Of a DNA stretch of 64,000 bases, positions 34,704 to 43,738 are shown one piece after another (within the stretch, counting starts at the first letter, position 1; every line of letters begins with the position of its first letter). Both the position numbers and the translations under genes were made by a program. The notes beneath the pieces are model-generated. The model saw nothing but the letters and a program-made list of their open reading frames with translations, ran no database searches and was not told where the DNA came from. The stretch spans positions 36,361 through 100,360 of the forward strand of contig JBQLZQ010000005.1 of the NCBI GenBank assembly GCA_052168355.1, given 5' to 3'. This DNA is from JBQLZQ01 sp052168355 (lineage in GTDB: Bacteria > Pseudomonadota > Alphaproteobacteria > DSM-16000 > Inquilinaceae).

Positions 34704-35732
34704 CTAGATCTGGGAGGCGTCGACCAGCTGGCGTCCGATGGTCGTCAGCCGGGCCCGGTTGACCTGTTCCAGGTCGTTCTTGACGATAACGCCCCGGATA
34801 TAGTCGACATAGGATTGACCCAGTTCCGAATAGCTCAGCAAGCCGTTCAGCAGTTCGCTGCCGTTGAAGGGCTGGCCCGCGGCCCGCTGCGCCGACCGGA
34901 TGCGCCGGAACTCGTCGTAGGCAGGGTGGGAGTTGAGGTTGCGGGCGTAGGACGCGGTCCCGTCCAGCAGCCGGGCAAAGGCCGCAAAACGGTGGGTTTC
35001 ACCCTCTTTCCGGTCTTCAGGCACGATCCCCGAATGGTGGAAGGTGATCTGACCGAACACCGCGTTGCCCTGCCGGGCGAACCGCGACGTGCCCCAGCCG
35101 GATTCGACCGCCGACTGGGCAAGGGCCATGGAGGGCGGAATGACGTCGACTCGCAGGAGAAGTTCGTCGACATCGGCATCGGCCACCCGGTACTTGGTCG
35201 CCACGGATGCCAGCCATTCGGTGTCATCGTCGCTCAACGCCTCGCCGGCGGCCTGATGGAACTTGATGGCGTGCAGCCGCCGCCGCTCGACCATGATCTG
35301 TTCGTTCACCCGCAGCACCAGCGGCAACATGGTGTTGAAGAACAGGTCCTTGCGCATCTCGATGGAGTCCATGGACCTCAGATCTTCGGGCAGCGAGGTC
35401 AGGAACAGCCGGGGAACAGGGGCGTTTTCGTCCCGAACCGCGGCGAACGTGTAGCCCATGCTGGAAAACACCTCTTCCAGATGACCGGCGTCCGTGACCT
35501 TCAGGACCATGTTCGATCCCTTGTCGATCGGCGGCAGTTCCACAGCCGCCGCGGGACCGGTAACGATCGGCGCGGGCATCGCCGCCGCCATCGCCGTCCG
35601 GTCGACCGCGGTCAGAGAGGCCGGCAACGTCAGGGACGACGCGGCGGTCACGACCAGCGCGCCGGCGATCACGCAGATGCCACCATACGCAAGACGCGAC
35701 TTGGTCCGAGCAGAGAGGGTCAACTTAGTCAT
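34704..35732 (-). CDS. Bax/FlgJ-like glucosaminidase (peptidoglycan hydrolase)
   Basis: A 342-residue exported protein. A hydrophobic N-terminal segment (about residues 14-40) is a signal anchor. The C-terminal domain has AQSAVESGWGTSRFARQGNAVFGQ, containing the catalytic Glu of glucosaminidases (GH73/Bax type), then AFARLLDGTASYARNLNSHPAY. The ATG at 35732 was preferred over an in-frame TTG two codons earlier. The middle region (80-170) is specific to Bax-type proteins. Role: cell wall turnover. Confidence 0.87.
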   Translation of the reverse strand: MTKLTLSARTKSRLAYGGICVIAGALVVTAASSLTLPASLTAVDRTAMAAAMPAPIVTGPAAAVELPPIDKGSNMVLKVTDAGHLEEVFSSMGYTFAAVRDENAPVPRLFLTSLPEDLRSMDSIEMRKDLFFNTMLPLVLRVNEQIMVERRRLHAIKFHQAAGEALSDDDTEWLASVATKYRVADADVDELLLRVDVIPPSMALAQSAVESGWGTSRFARQGNAVFGQITFHHSGIVPEDRKEGETHRFAAFARLLDGTASYARNLNSHPAYDEFRRIRSAQRAAGQPFNGSELLNGLLSYSELGQSYVDYIRGVIVKNDLEQVNRARLTTIGRQLVDASQI

Positions 35733-35832
35733 CGGCAATCTCTTTCAATCACGGCGCCGCTTCGGTGAGGCTTTGCCTTCTTGACGGCGAAGCGGGCCAG
35801 GTGGTTTTTGAGACTGTCGAAGTCGGCACCTG

Positions 35833-36384
35833 TCAAGCGGCGCGAACCTCAACGACTTCCGGGATGTAGTGACGCAGCATGTTCTCGATGCCGGCCTTGA
35901 GCGTCATGGTCGAACTGGGGCAGCCGGAGCACGCGCCCTGCATGTGCAGGTAGACGACGCCGTCCTCGAAGCCCTGGAAGATGATGTCGCCCCCGTCCTG
36001 GGCCACGGCGGGCCGGACGCGGGTGTCGATGATCTCCTTGATCTGGCTCACCACCTCGTCGTCATCGTCGGAACTGGTGTCGGCCGCCGCCCCGTGCTCC
36101 TCGAGCAGGATGGGCCGGCCGGATGCGAAATGCTCCATGATCACGCCGAGGATCGACGGCTTCAGCAGATACCAGTCCCGGTCCTCGTCCTTCGTGACGG
36201 TGATGAAATCATGACCCAGGAACACGCCGGTCACGCCCTCGACCTCGAAAAGGCCCTGGGCCAAAGGCGACTTCGCGGCGGTGTCCCGGTCGGCGAAGTC
36301 GGCCGTCCCAGACCCCGTAACCGATCGCCCCGGAAGGAACTTGAGGGTGGCCGGGTTGGGGGTCTGTTCGGTCTGAATGAACAT
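35833..36384 (-). CDS. NifU-family iron-sulfur scaffold (NfuA type)
   Basis: A 183-residue protein with an N-terminal Nfu domain (MFIQTEQTPNPATLKFLPG) and a C-terminal NifU domain with cluster ligands C152 and C155 in GACSGCPSSTMTLK. This alphaproteobacterial and mitochondrial NFU type carries a 4Fe-4S cluster to client proteins. Clients encoded nearby could include MiaB. It is monocistronic, with a 283-base upstream gap of unusually AT-rich sequence in which I see no gene. Confidence 0.94.
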   Translation of the reverse strand: MFIQTEQTPNPATLKFLPGRSVTGSGTADFADRDTAAKSPLAQGLFEVEGVTGVFLGHDFITVTKDEDRDWYLLKPSILGVIMEHFASGRPILLEEHGAAADTSSDDDDEVVSQIKEIIDTRVRPAVAQDGGDIIFQGFEDGVVYLHMQGACSGCPSSTMTLKAGIENMLRHYIPEVVEVRAA

Positions 36385-36667
36385 TATTGGATGCCTCCAT
36401 TTACCGGATCTTTACGACGATCGGGTGACCAGAACTTGGGTCAAATCGGCAGCCGGATCAAGACTTTGCTGTGCAGGGTGCCCATGCGTTACCGACAATT
36501 AACCATCTAAATAATTGATATTTATTGGTTTTAGGAAGATCAAACAAACACGCCTCAAAGTCTTTGGATTATTCGGAGAGACGACGAAACGGACAGTATC
36601 GTCGGTTAACGCGCCTGGGAATGCTGCCTTGGAACCCGTGCCCCGATGTCGAGAAGACACCGAACCA

Positions 36668-37174
36668 TTATCCCAGGCTGTCGATCTGTTCGTCGGTCAG
36701 GTCGCCGGGGACGATGGTGATCGGGATGCGCAAATGCCCCATCCGCTTCGTGGTCAGAAGCTGGATCAGCGGGCCCGGCCCCTCGTTCGAGGTGCTGGCC
36801 CCCAGCACCAGGATCGAAATGGACGGCTCGTCGTCGAGCAGGGCCAGCAGCTCCTCGCTGCGCTGGCCTTCGCGCAGATACAGAACCGGCATCGATCCGC
36901 TCAATTCCTTGACGTCGCGGGCGACCTTCTGAAGCTGCTGCTCGGCCTCCTGCCGGGTTTCCTCACGGATGATTTCCTCCACCGCCAGCCAGTGCTGGAA
37001 CTCGGCCGGCTCGATCACGTGCAGCAGGGCCACCCGGCCGCCGGTGTGTTCGGCCCGGCGGCAGGCAAAGCGCAACGCGGCGCGCCATTCGTCGCTGTTG
37101 TCGACGACGACCAGAAAGATCCGGGGCGCCGTTTCCGGCGGCGGGCTGGGGGATGATATGGACTGATCGGTCAT
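36668..37174 (-). CDS. Universal stress protein (UspA family)
   Basis: A 168-residue single Usp domain. IFLVVVDNSDEWRAALRFACRRA is strand 1-helix 1, and SILVLGASTSNEGPGPLI then RIPITIVPG form the C-terminal region. The G-2x-G-9x-G(S/T) ATP-binding pattern is incomplete here (GASTSNEGPGP), so ATP binding is uncertain. It lies near nfuA and trpS as in other Rhodospirillales. Confidence 0.88.
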   Translation of the reverse strand: MTDQSISSPSPPPETAPRIFLVVVDNSDEWRAALRFACRRAEHTGGRVALLHVIEPAEFQHWLAVEEIIREETRQEAEQQLQKVARDVKELSGSMPVLYLREGQRSEELLALLDDEPSISILVLGASTSNEGPGPLIQLLTTKRMGHLRIPITIVPGDLTDEQIDSLG

Positions 37175-37202
37175 GGCCGGATCCTCCCGGTGAAATTTGG
37201 TA

Positions 37203-37955
37203 TTACGTGCGCCGGAACACGGCGCTGGCCAGCCATCCGGCGGCGACCGCCATCAGGATGGCGATGACGCCATAGCTGGCCCCGTGGCGCTGGGCGAACT
37301 GAAAGATATCGGCGCCCACCCCGATCTTGCTGACGACCAGGGGGGTCGTCTGGGCGCTGATCAGGGCGCCATCGCGAAACAGAAAGACGCTGACCAGATA
37401 CTGACCGGTCGGCACGGTGGCAGGGAAGGCGATGGTGGTGCGAAACAGCCGCTGGCCCAGAAAGGCGATGCGGCCGCGGTCGACCGCGTAAATGTCCTGG
37501 TCCTGCTTGGCCCGGATCAGGGCCGCGCGGAAGGCGTCGATGACCTCCGGCGACACCCCGTCGGCGTCGGCCGGGGTCAGGCGCAGATGGTCCAGCCCGA
37601 TGCCGTGCCGGTCCAGCACCGCCTTGTCCGCCAGCTCCTCGACCGGGCGGTTGCTGGCGATACCGTAGAAGCTGGGCACGTCGACAAAGGCCATCCCGGC
37701 GTTGTTGACCCAGATGCCGGCCACCCTGTCCTTGCGCCGCACCATCATGGTTTCCGCCGGGCCGCGCACGATCACGGCGACGTCGCCCGGTTCGTCGATG
37801 GCGCCGAACAGCACCACATCGGTGCCGGTGAAGTCGGTCGCGATGGCGATCAGATGGTCCGACAGATCGGCCACCAGTTCCTGCGCCTGGGCGTTGTCGC
37901 GGCCGACCAGGCTGGCCAGCAGGACGGAGATGGCGAGAATGGACCAGCGGTTCAT
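37203..37955 (-). CDS. TIGR02186-family membrane protein, partner of the TauE/SafE exporter
   Basis: A 250-residue protein with a signal peptide (residues 1-24), a periplasmic beta-rich body (ELVADLSDHLIAIATDFTGTDVVLFGA, VWVN-type strand GIWVNNAGMAF), and one C-terminal membrane helix ending AVFRRT. It matches a family that always travels with a TauE/SafE permease and here overlaps it by 4 bases. Function unknown; probably a periplasmic accessory to sulfur-compound export. Confidence 0.82.
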   Translation of the reverse strand: MNRWSILAISVLLASLVGRDNAQAQELVADLSDHLIAIATDFTGTDVVLFGAIDEPGDVAVIVRGPAETMMVRRKDRVAGIWVNNAGMAFVDVPSFYGIASNRPVEELADKAVLDRHGIGLDHLRLTPADADGVSPEVIDAFRAALIRAKQDQDIYAVDRGRIAFLGQRLFRTTIAFPATVPTGQYLVSVFLFRDGALISAQTTPLVVSKIGVGADIFQFAQRHGASYGVIAILMAVAAGWLASAVFRRT

Positions 37956-38893
37956 GACGCCGACCGCGCTCCCACGATCACCTTGGCGACCTCGATCGAA
38001 TAGGGGTCGTCGGGGGTGATGACCAGATCGGCGGCCAGTTTGACGCAGACCGACAGGACCAGAACGGCCAACAGGGCGCGGGCCTGTTCGCCCTTGAGCT
38101 TGCCGCTAGCGCGGATGCCGAACTGGGCCCCGATCACTCCTCCGGCCAGCAGCAGCAACGCCAGCATCACGTCGACCGTCTGGTTGTTGTAGGCGTGCAG
38201 GAAGGTGGCGATGGCGGTGGTGAAGATGATCTGGAACAGCGACGTGCCGGCGACCATCGATGCCGGCATGCCCAACAGATAGATCATCGCCGGGACCAGG
38301 ATAAAGCCGCCGCCGATGCCCATGATGGCAACCAGAAGTCCCCCCACCACGCCGATGATCAGGGGCAGAAGGGCCGAAATGTACAGCCGGGACTTGGGGA
38401 ACCGCATCTTGAACGGCAGGCCGTGAAGGGCGTTGTGCCTGTGCAGCTTGCCGCGCTTGGCGGAGCCGCGCCGCCGCCGCAGCATGACCCGCAGGCTTTC
38501 CACCAGCATCAGAGAGGCGATCACGCCCAGAAACAGGACATAGGACAGGGAGATCACCAGGTCGATCTGGCCCAACGCCTTCAACAGGCCGAAGATCCAG
38601 ACGCCCACCACCGTGCCGACCGTACTGCCGGCCAGCATGACCGATCCCATGCGGACATCGACATTGCCGCGTCGCCAGTGGCCCAGCACGCCCGAGACCG
38701 ACGCGGCGACCAGCTGGTTGGCCTGGGTCCCGACCGCGACCGCCGGCGGTACGCCGATGAAGATCAACAGCGGCGTCATCAGGAAGCCGCCGCCGACGCC
38801 GAACATGCCCGATAGAAAACCGACCCCCCAGCCCATTGCCAGGATGAGGAGCAGATGGACCGACATCTCGGCGACCGGGAGGTAGATCTGCAT
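37952..38893 (-). CDS. TauE/SafE-family sulfite/anion exporter
   Basis: A 313-residue permease with about eight membrane helices in two halves, each with a glycine-rich signature (GFLSGMFGVGGGFLMTPLL; GGLLVAIMGIGGGFILVPAMI). A cytoplasmic basic loop (RRRRGSAKRGKLHRH) separates the halves. ATG 38893 was preferred to a TTG 36 bases upstream. Members export sulfite, sulfoacetate or related anions; the substrate here is unknown. Confidence 0.9.
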   Translation of the reverse strand: MQIYLPVAEMSVHLLLILAMGWGVGFLSGMFGVGGGFLMTPLLIFIGVPPAVAVGTQANQLVAASVSGVLGHWRRGNVDVRMGSVMLAGSTVGTVVGVWIFGLLKALGQIDLVISLSYVLFLGVIASLMLVESLRVMLRRRRGSAKRGKLHRHNALHGLPFKMRFPKSRLYISALLPLIIGVVGGLLVAIMGIGGGFILVPAMIYLLGMPASMVAGTSLFQIIFTTAIATFLHAYNNQTVDVMLALLLLAGGVIGAQFGIRASGKLKGEQARALLAVLVLSVCVKLAADLVITPDDPYSIEVAKVIVGARSAS

Positions 38894-38988
38894 GAAACGC
38901 TGAACGCCCTGGGACTGCGGCGGAACCAAACCTTACGGCGTCGGACTCCCCGTCGTCCATAGGGCTGGCCGGGCGGCGGGCGGAGCGA

Positions 38989-39990
38989 TCACGGTTTGAG
39001 CAGCCCCATGATGTCCTGAACGTCGCGCAGGGTTCCCTCGGCCAGGGCGGCGGCGCGGGCGCCGCCGTCGCGCAGCACCGAATCGACATAGGCCGGGTCG
39101 GCCATCAGGCGGTTCATGTGGTCGGCGATGGGCGCCAGCGACGCGACGGCCAGATCGGTCAGCGCCGATTTGAAGACGGCGAAGGTCTGGCCGCCGAACC
39201 GGTCCAGCACCGATTGGGGCGTGTTGTTGTCCAGGGCGGCGAAGATGTTGACCAGGTTCTCGGCCTCGGGTCGTCCGGCGAACCCCTCCACCGTTTCGGG
39301 CAGCGGCTCGGGGTCCGTCTTGGCCTTGCGGATCTTCTGGGCGATGGCGTCGGCATCGTCGGTCATGCTGATCCGCGAATAGTCCGACGGGTCGGACTTG
39401 CTCATCTTCTTGGTGCCGTCGCGCAGGCTCATGACCCGCGTGGCGGTGCCGAAGATCTGCGGCTCGGGCAGGGTGAAATACTCACGGCCATAGCGATGGT
39501 TGAAGCTGCCCGCGATTTCGCGCGTCAGCTCCAGATGCTGTTTCTGGTCCTCGCCGACCGGCACGTGGGTGGCGTGGTACAACAGGATGTCGGCGGCCAT
39601 CAGCACCGGATAGGTGAACAGGCCGGCCATCGCCTGGTCGCGCTGCTTGCCGGCCTTATCCTTGAACTGGGTCATCCGGCTCAGCCAGCCCAGCGGCGTC
39701 AGGCAGGAAAACAGCCACGCCAGCTCGCTGTGGGCCGGCACCTGGCTTTGCGCGAACAGGATGCCACGGGCGGGGTCGATGCCGGCGGCCATCAGGGTCG
39801 CCGCCAGTTCGCGCGTCTGGGACCGAAGCTCGGCCGGGTCCTGGGGGACGGTCAGGGCGTGCAGGTCGACGACGCAATATATCGTCTCGAAATCCTGGTC
39901 CTGCAGCCCGACCCAGTTGCGCACGGCGCCAAGGTAATTGCCGAGCTGCATTTTGTGGGTGGGCTGGATGCCGGAGAATATCCGTTTCAT
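38989..39990 (-). CDS. trpS: Tryptophanyl-tRNA synthetase
   Basis: A class I synthetase of 333 residues. The HIGH-like motif is in IQPTHKMQLGNYLG and the KMSKS motif is KKMSKSDPSD. It charges tRNA-Trp. It lies 74 bases downstream of murJ, a conserved pair. Confidence 0.97.
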   Translation of the reverse strand: MKRIFSGIQPTHKMQLGNYLGAVRNWVGLQDQDFETIYCVVDLHALTVPQDPAELRSQTRELAATLMAAGIDPARGILFAQSQVPAHSELAWLFSCLTPLGWLSRMTQFKDKAGKQRDQAMAGLFTYPVLMAADILLYHATHVPVGEDQKQHLELTREIAGSFNHRYGREYFTLPEPQIFGTATRVMSLRDGTKKMSKSDPSDYSRISMTDDADAIAQKIRKAKTDPEPLPETVEGFAGRPEAENLVNIFAALDNNTPQSVLDRFGGQTFAVFKSALTDLAVASLAPIADHMNRLMADPAYVDSVLRDGGARAAALAEGTLRDVQDIMGLLKP

Positions 39991-40064
39991 GGCGCGTCAG
40001 GACCGGATCGGGAAAAAAGACAAGAAGATCAGCGCCGGGTTATGGCGGCGCGCCCGCCCACGGG

Positions 40065-41615
40065 TCAAGCCGGCTTTTTGCGCAACATGGCGCGGATCTC
40101 GCCCAGACGCAGCGCGCCGGTCAGGTGGGCGGCGGCGAAATACACCGCGCCGCCGCCGGCCACCAGCGCCGCCAGGGCCGCGATGCGCAGGATCGATGCG
40201 TCGTACAGGACGGGCGCCAGCGCCAGCGCCCCGCCATACAGGCCGGCGGCCAGCGCCAGCCCGCTGGCGACCAGCCGGGGCACGCGGCGGCGCAACCGCG
40301 GATCGATGTCCAGGAACCCGCGCCGCCGCAACCCGCGGGCCAGCAGCGCCACGTTCAGCCAGGCCGTCAGCCCCGTGGCCAGGGCGATCCCGACATGGCC
40401 GATCCACCCGATCAGGGCCAGGCTCAGCAGCGTGTTGGCCACCGTCGTGACGATGGCGATCTTGACCGGGCTTGCCGTGTCCTGCCGGGCGAAATAGACG
40501 GTCGACAGAACCTTGACCAGCACATAGGCGGGAATGCCCACCGCGTAGGCGGCCAGGGCCAGGGAGGTGGCGGTCGCCGCGGCGACGTCGAAGGCGCCGC
40601 GCTGGAACAGAACGGCGATGATCGGCTGGGGGATGACGATCAGCGCGGTGGCGGCCGGCAGGGCCAGGAACAGGCCGAACTCGATGGCCCGGTTCTGGGT
40701 GTCCTGGATACGGGGCACGATGCCTTCCTCGACCTGGCGCGACAACAGGGGCAGCAGGGCGGTGCCGATGGCGATGCCGATGACCCCCAACGGCAACTGG
40801 TTCAGCCGGTCGGCGTAGTAGAGGTAGCTGATGGCGCCGGTCGGCAGCAGCGACGCCAGGACGATGTCGATGAACAGGTTGATCTGCATGACCCCGGCGC
40901 CGATCGCGCCCGGACCCATCAGCCGAAGCAGCCGCCGCACGCGCGGCCCCAGGCGCGGCCAGCCCAACGACAGCGCGACTCCGCTGCGGCGGCACCACCA
41001 GGCCATCCAGACGAGCTGCAGGACCCCGGCCGCCAGCACGCCCCAGGACAGGGTGTAACCCGGTGTCCGCGACAGGGGGGCGGCGGCCAGCAGGGCGGCG
41101 ATCAGCGACAGGTTGAACAGGATGGGCGCGGCGGCGAAGGGGGCGAAGCGGCCGAGGGAATTGAGCACGCCGCCCATCAGCGCCACCAGGGACATGAACA
41201 GGAGGTAGGGGAAGGTGATGCGGGTGAAGGCGACGGCCATGGCGAACTTTTCCGGCTCGTCGACAAAGCCGGGGGCGATCAGCGTCAGCACCGAGGGCAT
41301 GAAGACGATGGCGGCCAGCGTCAGGGGAACCAGTGCCGCCAGCATCACGGCCAGCGCGTGTTCGGCAAAGCCGAGCGCGCTGTCGCGGCCCTTGGATTGC
41401 ATCTCGGCCGAGAACAGGGGCACGAACGACACCGCGAACGCGCCCTCCGCGAACAGCCGCCGGAACAGGTTGGGCAGCTTGAGCGCGACGAAAAACGCAT
41501 CGGCCACCGGCCCCGCGCCCAGCAGCGCGGCGGTCAGGATATCGCGGGCGAACCCGGCCACGCGGCTGGCCAGGGTCAGACCGCCGACGGTGGCGATGGC
41601 GCGGATCAGGGACAT
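40065..41615 (-). CDS. murJ: Lipid II flippase MurJ
   Basis: A 516-residue MATE-like flippase for the peptidoglycan precursor, with about 14 membrane helices. SLIRAIATVGGLTLASRVAGFARD at the N-terminus is diagnostic, and FVALKLPNLFRRLFAEGAFAVSFVPLFS follows. ATG 41615 is the family start; an open extension to 41681 has no support. In relatives murJ lies directly beside glnD; here a 6-kb island separates them. Confidence 0.96.
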   Translation of the reverse strand: MSLIRAIATVGGLTLASRVAGFARDILTAALLGAGPVADAFFVALKLPNLFRRLFAEGAFAVSFVPLFSAEMQSKGRDSALGFAEHALAVMLAALVPLTLAAIVFMPSVLTLIAPGFVDEPEKFAMAVAFTRITFPYLLFMSLVALMGGVLNSLGRFAPFAAAPILFNLSLIAALLAAAPLSRTPGYTLSWGVLAAGVLQLVWMAWWCRRSGVALSLGWPRLGPRVRRLLRLMGPGAIGAGVMQINLFIDIVLASLLPTGAISYLYYADRLNQLPLGVIGIAIGTALLPLLSRQVEEGIVPRIQDTQNRAIEFGLFLALPAATALIVIPQPIIAVLFQRGAFDVAAATATSLALAAYAVGIPAYVLVKVLSTVYFARQDTASPVKIAIVTTVANTLLSLALIGWIGHVGIALATGLTAWLNVALLARGLRRRGFLDIDPRLRRRVPRLVASGLALAAGLYGGALALAPVLYDASILRIAALAALVAGGGAVYFAAAHLTGALRLGEIRAMLRKKPA

Positions 41616-41684
41616 CGGATCAGCGGTGTAATCCAGATTCGCGGCGGCGGGAAGGCGCTCGGCAACGCCCTCCCAGGTCAACGG

Positions 41685-42377
41685 TCAGGGCGGATCCAGC
41701 GGAACCAGCGCGCCGCGAAGGCGTCCGGCGCTGGCGCGCAGGGCCTCAAGCGCGGCCGCCCGCGCCCCGGCATCGAAACGGGACAAGAGACCCGACACGG
41801 TCAAGGCCCCGCGGAACGCGCCGCCGGTGTCGAAGACGGGAACGGCGACGGCGGCCAGATCCGGGTCGCGTTCGGCCAGCGACACGGCGTGCCCGGCGGC
41901 GCGGACGGCCGCCTCCTCCACGCCGTCGTCCGTCGGCCCGAAGGCCTTGAGCACCCGCGCGCTGGCGCCGCCGGCCAGGGTCAGGCGGCTGCCCTCGGTC
42001 AAATGGTGGCGGGCGGCGCGGCTGGAGTTGTGGCGGTACAGGCAGATCCGGGAGTCGCCCTCGCGGACATAGTAGGATGCCGTCTCCTGGGTGGTCGCCG
42101 CCAGGTGGCTGAGCTCGGGCCGGATATGCCCGGCCTGGTCAAAGCCGCGCCGGTAAAGCGACCCCAGCCGCCACAAGGTGGGGCCCAGGCGGAACCGCCC
42201 GTCCGGCCCGCGGGTCAGATATCCGAAACGCTCCAGCGACGCCGCCAGACGCAGGATGGTGCTTTTGTAAAAGCCGGTCCGATCCGCCAGGGCGGCCAGC
42301 GACAGGGCATCGTCGTCGCCGAAGCATTCCAGCAGCGTCAGCGCCCGTTCCACCGATTCGACCTTTTCGCCCGTCAT
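41685..42377 (-). CDS. IclR-family transcriptional regulator of the tricarboxylate island
   Basis: A 230-residue regulator with an N-terminal winged helix (VESVERALTLLECFGDDDALSLAALADRTGFYKSTILRLAASLERFGYL) and a C-terminal ligand-binding domain of IclR type. GGAGG lies 8 bases before ATG 42377. It is divergent from the CoA-transferase gene across a 170-base region with two operator-like palindromes on the opposing promoters. Its ligand is probably the imported acid or its CoA ester. Repressor action is inferred from operator placement. Confidence 0.93.
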   Translation of the reverse strand: MTGEKVESVERALTLLECFGDDDALSLAALADRTGFYKSTILRLAASLERFGYLTRGPDGRFRLGPTLWRLGSLYRRGFDQAGHIRPELSHLAATTQETASYYVREGDSRICLYRHNSSRAARHHLTEGSRLTLAGGASARVLKAFGPTDDGVEEAAVRAAGHAVSLAERDPDLAAVAVPVFDTGGAFRGALTVSGLLSRFDAGARAAALEALRASAGRLRGALVPLDPP

Positions 42378-42428
42378 CGCCGTTTTCCTCCCGCGCCGAG
42401 CCGCCAGCCCACGGGTACGGCCGGCGCG

Positions 42429-42458
42429 TTGACCGATCCCGAATAGTTCTGCTAGAAT
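42429..42458 (+). promoter_or_regulatory. Predicted promoter of the CoA-transferase/lyase/tct operon
   Basis: TTGACC (42429-42434) and TAGAAT (42453-42458) are 18 bases apart. The -10 box lies inside operator 1, so a bound regulator would block polymerase. Predicted leader about 80 bases. Confidence 0.6.
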
Positions 42459-42462
42459 GAAC
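42446..42462. promoter_or_regulatory. IclR-type operator 1
   Basis: GTTCTGCTAGAATGAAC, a 17-bp imperfect palindrome with GTTC/GAAC ends. It is flanked by AT on both sides as in operator 2; the centres of the two sites are exactly 20 bp apart, about two helical turns. Confidence 0.65.
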
Positions 42463-42465
42463 ATC

Positions 42466-42482
42466 GTTCTGTTAGACAGAAC
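42466..42482. promoter_or_regulatory. IclR-type operator 2
   Basis: GTTCTGTTAGACAGAAC, a perfect palindrome with 7-bp arms and a 3-base centre. It abuts the -10 box of the divergent iclR promoter and sits at the predicted start of the opposite transcript. Confidence 0.75.
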
Positions 42483-42510
42483 ATTCTATCAGGCGAAACG
42501 CATTCGACAA
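42483..42510 (-). promoter_or_regulatory. Predicted promoter of the iclR gene
   Basis: On the minus strand TTGTCG (42510 to 42505) and TAGAAT (42488 to 42483) are 16 bases apart. The -10 box touches operator 2, so autoregulation is likely. Confidence 0.5.
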
Positions 42511-42547
42511 GAAGCGATCGACAAGAACAAGGAAAGGGAGGTCCGGT

Positions 42548-43738
42548 TTGCTCAAACCGCTCGAGGATGTGCGCGTCCTCGACCTGTCCAATGTGCTGGC
42601 GGGACCGTTCTGCTGCCATCAGCTTGCCCATCTGGGGGCTGAGGTGATCAAGGTGGAGGTGCCCGGGCGCGGCGATCTGGCGCGGCAGCTCGGCGCCGAT
42701 CCGGACCTCAACGACCGCAACATGGGCGTGTCGTTCCTGGCGCAGAATGCCGGTAAGAAATCAATCACCCTCAATCTGAAGACGGCGGACGGGGTGGCGC
42801 TGCTCAAGCGGCTGGTGCGCACCGCCGACGTGTTGGTGGAGAATTTCCGGCCCGGCGTCATGACCAGGCTCGGCGTCGATTACGCGGCGCTGCGGGCGGA
42901 GAACCCGGCGCTGGTCTACTGCGCCATCTCGGGCTTCGGCCAGGACGGCCCGATGCGTCACCTGCCGGCCTACGATCAGATCATCCAGGGCGTGTCGGGC
43001 GTCATGGCCATCACCGGCGGGCCGGACACCGCGCCCTACCGGGTCGGCTATCCGATCTGCGACACGATCGGCGGGCTGACCGCGGCGATGGCGATCTGCG
43101 CCGCGCTGCATCGGCGCAGCGGCGCCTTTATCGATGTGTCCATGCTGGAGGCGACGCTGGCCACCATGGGGTGGGCGGTATCCAACTGGCTGATCGCCGG
43201 GGTGCGGCCGGAACCGCACGGCAACGAGAACGTGACGTCGGCGCCCTCGGGCACCTTCAAGGCCGCCGACGGGCTGTTGAACATCAGCGCCAACAAGGAC
43301 GAGCAGTGGGTCGCCTTGTGCAACCGGCTGGGCCGCGCCGATCTTCTCCGCGCGCCTGAGTTCGGCACCCGTGAACGGCGGAAGACAAACAGGGCGGCGC
43401 TGAAGGCGGCGCTGGAACAGACCCTGGCCTGCAAGAGCGCCCGGGACTGGGCGCGGGAACTGAACGCGTGCGGCGTACCGGCCGGTCCGCTCCTCGATGT
43501 GCCGGATATCCTGGATGACCCCCAGATCGCCGATCGCGGCCTGGTCGCCGTCTTTGACGACGTGCCCGGCGCCGACCGTCCCATCCGCGTCCTGAAGACG
43601 GGGTTCAAGCTTGACGGCGAAGCGCCCGGCGTGGCCGCGCCGCCGCCGCGGCTGGGCCAGGACAACGCGGACGTCTATGGCGCTCTCGGCCTGTCTCCGG
43701 GCGATCTGGCGGCGCTGGCGGAGGGCGGAACCATATGA
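42548..43738 (+). CDS. Class III (CaiB/BaiF) CoA-transferase
   Basis: A 396-residue family III CoA-transferase. LDLSNVLAGPFCCHQLAHLGAEVIKVE and ENFRPGVMTRLGVDY are family signatures, and the catalytic Asp is probably D143 in PAYDQIIQGVSG. It starts with TTG at 42548, 6 bases after a strong GGGAGG; no nearby ATG fits. The next gene encodes a citryl-CoA-lyase-like protein and overlaps it by 4 bases, so the acceptor acid is probably citrate or a similar 3-hydroxy acid taken up by the linked transporter. The CoA donor (acetyl-, succinyl-CoA or a product) is unknown. Confidence 0.9.
   Translation: MLKPLEDVRVLDLSNVLAGPFCCHQLAHLGAEVIKVEVPGRGDLARQLGADPDLNDRNMGVSFLAQNAGKKSITLNLKTADGVALLKRLVRTADVLVENFRPGVMTRLGVDYAALRAENPALVYCAISGFGQDGPMRHLPAYDQIIQGVSGVMAITGGPDTAPYRVGYPICDTIGGLTAAMAICAALHRRSGAFIDVSMLEATLATMGWAVSNWLIAGVRPEPHGNENVTSAPSGTFKAADGLLNISANKDEQWVALCNRLGRADLLRAPEFGTRERRKTNRAALKAALEQTLACKSARDWARELNACGVPAGPLLDVPDILDDPQIADRGLVAVFDDVPGADRPIRVLKTGFKLDGEAPGVAAPPPRLGQDNADVYGALGLSPGDLAALAEGGTI

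Noticed and set aside
36499..36506. TTAACCAT, a CtrA-like half site, and TTAA-N7-CTAA at 32465-32479
   Set aside because: Single short matches in AT-rich spacers are expected by chance and the downstream genes are not known CtrA targets.
36385..36667. A gene in the 283-base AT-rich gap upstream of nfuA
   Set aside because: No frame with a ribosome binding site and family pattern was found; no tRNA or small-RNA structure was convincing.
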